Part shown: one piece after another, positions 60,721 through 64,000 of the stretch
Numbering within the stretch: position 1 is the first letter of the stretch
Layout of the letters: each line of letters starts with the position of its first letter
From: Pseudomonas cavernicola
GTDB taxonomy: Bacteria > Pseudomonadota > Gammaproteobacteria > Pseudomonadales > Pseudomonadaceae
Assembly (NCBI RefSeq): GCF_003596405.1
Contig: NZ_QYUR01000008.1
Coordinates: 806,001-870,000, forward strand
Length of the DNA stretch: 64,000 bases
Direction: 5' to 3'
Translations under genes and position numbers: made by a program
Notes under the pieces: generated by a model
What the model saw: the letters and a program-made list of their open reading frames with translations, nothing else
Told to the model about the DNA's origin: nothing
The model's database searches: none

Positions 60721-62127
60721 CTAGCGCATTAAACCTTCCATGAAGTCCGCCAGACGGGTGGCGAGCTTGCGTCTCCAAACGGGGCTGTGAGGGTTGGCGA
60801 GCACCTGATCCTCATGCACGAAGCTACGAATGATGGCGTTGTAGCCGAGCCAGCGGCAGGGCTCTGGTTCCCAGGGTTTCAGGGATTGAATGGTGTCGTC
60901 CTTGACCACCCACGGCTGGCGGGTGAGTACGCTGTCCTGGGCCAGAATCAAGTCCGCCAGGGTCCGGCCACCGAGGTTGCTGGCGCCCACACCTTCACCG
61001 CCATAACCACCGGACAGCGCGATGCCGTTTTTGCGGTCGCAGAGCATGTGTGGGTGGAAATGCCGCGACATGCCCAGATTGCCGCCCCAGGAGTGGGTGA
61101 TTTCGACTTCTTTTAACTGCGGGAAGAGTTCGCCGAACAGGTAGCGGCGCAGGCCAACTTCGTCCTCTGTGAGGTTGAAGTCATGGCGCAGTTTGCCGCC
61201 GAACTGATAGCCGCCGCGGGCGCCGAACACCAAGCGATCATCTGCGCTGCGCTGGCCGTAGGTGACCTGACGGCTACTTTCGCTAAAGGCCTGCCCGCGA
61301 TCCAGACCGATCTCGGCCCAAGTGGCGGCCGGCAAGGGCGCGGTCGCGACCAACAGGCTCTGCACCGGTAGTTGGTAATGCCCCAAGGGCGGCAAGGTGA
61401 CCGAATAACCCTCCACCGCCGGCACCACCCAGCGGGCACGAACTTCGCCGCACGCGGTACGAATCAGCCCGGGTTGCCAGTCGGTTACGCGACTTTTTTC
61501 GAACAGCTGCACGCCCATTCGCTCGACGGTGCGCGCCAGGCCACGAACCAGTTTGGCTGGCTGGATGGTCGCGCAGTGCGGGGTGTGGATCGCCCCGAAA
61601 GGGTTGGCGATACGCAGTTGCTGGCTCAGTTCAACGGGGCTCAGCCATCGATAGTCCGCTTCGTCCAGCCCCTGGCCATAGAGGTGCTCGAGTTGCTGAC
61701 GCAGGCTGGCTTCCTGTTCCGGGTAGCGCGCGGCGCAGTACAGCACCCCTGCTTTGCGGTAGTCACACTCGATGCCTTCACGCTCGAGTACCACCGCCAC
61801 TTCGTCGGGAATGCCGTGCAGCAGGTCGTAGGCAGCGCGCCGCTGCTCTGCTGGCAAGCCGGCAAGCAGGCGATCCTCGCCGAGGATGTTGCCCATCAGC
61901 CAGCCACCATTGCGCCCGGAGGCGCCAAAGCCGGCGGTCTCGGCCTCGACAATCGCGATACGTAATTGCGGCGCCTGACGCTTGAGGTAGTACGCGGTCC
62001 AAAGCCCGGTATAGCCTGCGCCGATGATCGCGACGTCAGCCTCCAGCGCGCCGTCCAGTGCCGGGCGCGCGGTCAGTTCATCGTCAAGCTGATCCATCCA
62101 CAGGCTGATGTCACGCCAGGCGGTCAT
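60721..62127 (-). CDS. FAD-dependent amine oxidoreductase, PuuB-like
   Basis: A 468-residue flavoenzyme of the DAO family. The FAD loop is ADVAIIGAGYTGLWTAYYLKR (about 29-49) and GFGASGRNGGWLMGN (about 67-81) resembles gamma-glutamylputrescine oxidase (PuuB/PauB). The C-terminal SHSWGG-type segment (here ITHSWGGNLGM) and SGGYGGEGVGASNLGGRTLADLI close the FAD site. With the putrescine-type binding protein next to it, oxidation of putrescine, its gamma-glutamyl form or a related amine is likely; no glutamylpolyamine synthetase gene is in the window. GGAG precedes ATG 62,127. Confidence 0.87.
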   Translation of the reverse strand: MTAWRDISLWMDQLDDELTARPALDGALEADVAIIGAGYTGLWTAYYLKRQAPQLRIAIVEAETAGFGASGRNGGWLMGNILGEDRLLAGLPAEQRRAAYDLLHGIPDEVAVVLEREGIECDYRKAGVLYCAARYPEQEASLRQQLEHLYGQGLDEADYRWLSPVELSQQLRIANPFGAIHTPHCATIQPAKLVRGLARTVERMGVQLFEKSRVTDWQPGLIRTACGEVRARWVVPAVEGYSVTLPPLGHYQLPVQSLLVATAPLPAATWAEIGLDRGQAFSESSRQVTYGQRSADDRLVFGARGGYQFGGKLRHDFNLTEDEVGLRRYLFGELFPQLKEVEITHSWGGNLGMSRHFHPHMLCDRKNGIALSGGYGGEGVGASNLGGRTLADLILAQDSVLTRQPWVVKDDTIQSLKPWEPEPCRWLGYNAIIRSFVHEDQVLANPHSPVWRRKLATRLADFMEGLMR

Positions 62128-62189
62128 TCGGAAACTCCAGTGTTGGACTGTATTCCGAAAGAGACTAGTGGCTCAGCTCAGGGCTTGTC

Positions 62190-62321
62190 TTGCGCGCGTG
62201 CCCGCAAAGAAATTTGCGGAGTGTAGGAGCGAATTTATTCGCGACGGGGCTACACCGAGTCGCTCTGGTTCGCGGATAAATCCGCTCCTACAGTTGCGCG
62301 CGTGCCCGCAAAGAAATTTGC
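62190..62321. repeat. REP doublet flanked by a 28-bp direct repeat
   Basis: A REP doublet occupies 62,223-62,292 (GTAGGAGCGAATTTATTCGC-GA and TCGCGGATAAATCCGCTCC-TAC). The 28 bases at 62,190-62,217 recur exactly at 62,294-62,321, one copy on each side. The inner copy is the end of the AraC-type gene's coding sequence (stop at 62,288-62,290). Bases outside the repeat differ. Confidence 0.88.
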
Positions 62322-63118
62322 TGATCGGCACTCAGCTTTAAGTAGGCTTTGGGCGTCAGCCCGGTGTGCTGGCGGAAGCAGCTATAGAAGGCGGACAGGG
62401 AGTTGAAACCCGCAGCGAAGGCCAGTTCGTCGATCCGTACCGGCTGCGGGGCCGTTTCCAGCGCGGCCAACAGATGCTCTAGGCGAGCCTGGTTCACATA
62501 GCGGTAGAAGCTCTGCCCGAGCACCTGATTGAGCAGATAGGAAATCTGGTTGCGGCTGTAACCACTGTTGGTCGCCACTTGTTGCAGATTCAGCTCTGGA
62601 TCGAGATACGGTTGATCGCGCTCGAAATACTGCTGCAGGTCTTGCGCCAGGAAACTCAGCTGCCGCGCCGACAGACCCAGGCGACTGATCGCCGGACGAC
62701 TGTCGGCTGCGGAGCTCGGCTCACGGCTTTCGTGCACCAGCGAGGCGTATTCATTGACCCGCCAGATCAGGCCATCGCGCACGGTCAGCGCCTCACTGGC
62801 CCGGAACGACACCAGCCCTTCGCCGCCACGCAAGGTGATCCGGTATTGGATAAAGGCCGTGTCCCCATCTAACCGAATCCGGTCGCTATGTTCCAGCGCC
62901 TCTTCCGGGTCACGCGGCATGGTAGCGCGCACGTAGTCGCGCAACTCAGCCAGGTGCATCACGCGGTTTTGGAAGAAGTCGTTGTATTCGATATCCGGGT
63001 GATAGAGCGCCATCACCCCGTCGAGATCCCGGCGCTTCCAGCAATAGTGGTAGCGCAGTACGGTTTCGCCGGTAATGGCGGTTTGCTCTGGGCTGTCGTA
63101 ACGCTCGGTGGGCGACAT
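62288..63118 (-). CDS. AraC-family regulator with SnoaL-like sensor domain
   Basis: A 276-residue regulator. The N-terminal part (about 15-135) resembles a SnoaL/NTF2-like fold (HYCWKRRDLDGVMALYHPDIEYNDFF), and the C-terminal part (about 165-265) is an AraC-type double helix-turn-helix (LQQVATNSGYSRNQISYLLNQVLGQSFYRYVNQARL, then IDELAFAAGFNSLSAFYSCFRQHTGLTPKAYL). I used ATG 63,118 (MSPTERYD); an in-frame ATG at 63,178 would add 20 residues. It is 160 nt upstream of the amine oxidase gene on the same strand and probably regulates it. The last residues lie in a duplicated 28-bp segment. Confidence 0.85.
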   Translation of the reverse strand: MSPTERYDSPEQTAITGETVLRYHYCWKRRDLDGVMALYHPDIEYNDFFQNRVMHLAELRDYVRATMPRDPEEALEHSDRIRLDGDTAFIQYRITLRGGEGLVSFRASEALTVRDGLIWRVNEYASLVHESREPSSAADSRPAISRLGLSARQLSFLAQDLQQYFERDQPYLDPELNLQQVATNSGYSRNQISYLLNQVLGQSFYRYVNQARLEHLLAALETAPQPVRIDELAFAAGFNSLSAFYSCFRQHTGLTPKAYLKLSADQQISLRARAQL

Positions 63119-63260
63119 ACTGGTCTCGCTAGACGGATTACGCCGAGGCGCACCGTCCATGGCGACACCGCTTCTCAAATCTCAGCCCGAGTCGTGAGCC
63201 AACTGGGCATTAGCCAAACACAACCACACCTTTATCTATCCGCCGACCGCGTCCAGCAGA

Positions 63261-64000
63261 TTAATGTTGTGCCGTGTTCCAGTCGATCAGACCCATCTCC
63301 CAGGTCGCCAGAATCAACAGACCAAAGCCAATGCGATACCAGGCAAACGCCGCATAACTGTGGTTACCAATGAATTTCAGCAACGCACGCACCGCCAACA
63401 TGGCAAATATGAAGGAGGTGATAAAACCAACGGCGAAGACCGGCAGATCACTCTGCTGGAACAAATCACGGTACTTGTAGCCTGAATAGACCGCCGCACC
63501 GACCATTGTCGGCATCGCCAGAAAGAAGGAGAACTCGGTGGCCGCTTTGCGCGACAGGCCAAACAGCAAGCCGCCGATGATGGTTGCGCCGGAACGCGAC
63601 GTGCCGGGAATCATCGCCAGGCATTGAGCGCAGCCCACCTTGAGCGCGTCCTTCCAGGTCATCTGATCGACACTTTCGGCGCGCACTTGATGCTGGCGGC
63701 GCTCGGCCCAAAGCATGACCACACCACCGACCACCAACGCGCTCGCCACGGTGATCGGGTTGAACAGGTACTTGTGGATCAAATCGGCGAAAGCCACACC
63801 AAGGATGACTGCTGGAAAGAAGGCAATCAGCAGGTTGCTGGTAAAGCGCTGCGCCTGCGGCTCTTTTGGCAGGCCGATCACCACGTCGAGAATCTTACGC
63901 CGGTATTCCCACACCACCGCCAGGATCGCGCCGAGCTGGATAATGATGTTGAAGGCCATCGCCCTTTCGCCACCGAAATTCAGTAAATCCGCGACGATGA
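63261..64000 (-). CDS. uppP: Undecaprenyl-diphosphatase (3' part, runs off the window)
   Basis: The last 246 or so codons of UppP/BacA, an inner-membrane enzyme that recycles undecaprenyl pyrophosphate for cell-wall synthesis. The frame continues through the right window edge ([12 protein letters not shown] precedes the internal Met at 63,959), so the start is outside. The active-site segment [37 protein letters not shown] is intact, with several membrane helices. The gene ends at 63,261, 82 nt from the regulator gene. Confidence 0.95.
   Translation of the reverse strand, partial: IVADLLNFGGERAMAFNIIIQLGAILAVVWEYRRKILDVVIGLPKEPQAQRFTSNLLIAFFPAVILGVAFADLIHKYLFNPITVASALVVGGVVMLWAERRQHQVRAESVDQMTWKDALKVGCAQCLAMIPGTSRSGATIIGGLLFGLSRKAATEFSFFLAMPTMVGAAVYSGYKYRDLFQQSDLPVFAVGFITSFIFAMLAVRALLKFIGNHSYAAFAWYRIGFGLLILATWEMGLIDWNTAQH

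Overview
The window looks like chromosome of a Pseudomonas-type gammaproteobacterium. The support is a trifunctional PutA of about 1318 residues, a liuRABCDE leucine operon, a P. aeruginosa-like 3-hydroxybutyrate cluster, a YbiT ABC-F protein, REP hairpins and a REP-associated transposase.

Positions 1-14,108 are not independent sequence. They repeat, mostly in inverted orientation, what lies at 14,319-26,699. Read left to right: 1-1447 is a direct noisy copy of about 25,196-26,580; the sequence then folds back at a shared CAGTTG, and 1448-14,108 is the reverse complement of 26,699 down to about 14,319; it folds again near 14,108 and runs forward as ordinary sequence. The copy is essentially identical over 8,490-13,780, has scattered one-base changes over 7,300-8,490, and is dense with frameshifts and about 5% net extra bases over 1-7,300. 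I read this as a fold-back chimera (amplification or long-read) at a contig end, only partly corrected, not as a biological duplication. Genes in the left arm are listed as copies; the right-arm versions should be used, except that lhpI is intact only on the left.

14,110-23,455: the end of a proline-racemase-family trans-3-hydroxy-L-proline dehydratase, pyrroline-2-carboxylate reductase, four branched-chain-type ABC transporter genes (livHMGF, no binding protein) and putA. Together they would import a proline-like compound, convert hydroxyproline to proline and oxidise it to glutamate. 23,709-29,412 (minus strand): a sigma-54 activator followed by qhpF-qhpE-qhpG-like genes for maturation of quinohemoprotein amine dehydrogenase; the dehydrogenase subunits and the radical SAM enzyme are absent.

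29,659-37,141: liuR with an 18-bp palindromic operator and liuABCDE, taking leucine-derived isovaleryl-CoA to acetoacetate and acetyl-CoA. An IS110-family element follows. 38,567-44,584: a sigma-54 activator, a well-formed -24/-12 promoter with upstream repeat sites, a GntP-type permease, 3-hydroxybutyrate dehydrogenase and acetoacetyl-CoA synthetase. The two blocks together link leucine and ketone-body use.

44,591-48,000 is repeat-rich: a REP transposase between two REP doublets, and five copies of an approximately 85-bp palindromic element around a glutathione transferase and two envelope proteins. 48,004-58,179 holds housekeeping and accessory genes (DJ-1-like protein, PilU-like ATPase, parvulin, YbiT, MFS exporter, TelA with a membrane partner, azoreductase and divergent LysR, YjbR-like). 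58,329-63,118 has a cold-shock/DUF1294 fusion, then a putrescine-type binding protein, cupin, FAD amine oxidase and SnoaL-AraC regulator that look like one amine-catabolism cluster. The window ends inside uppP. No tRNA, rRNA, CRISPR array or prophage was seen.
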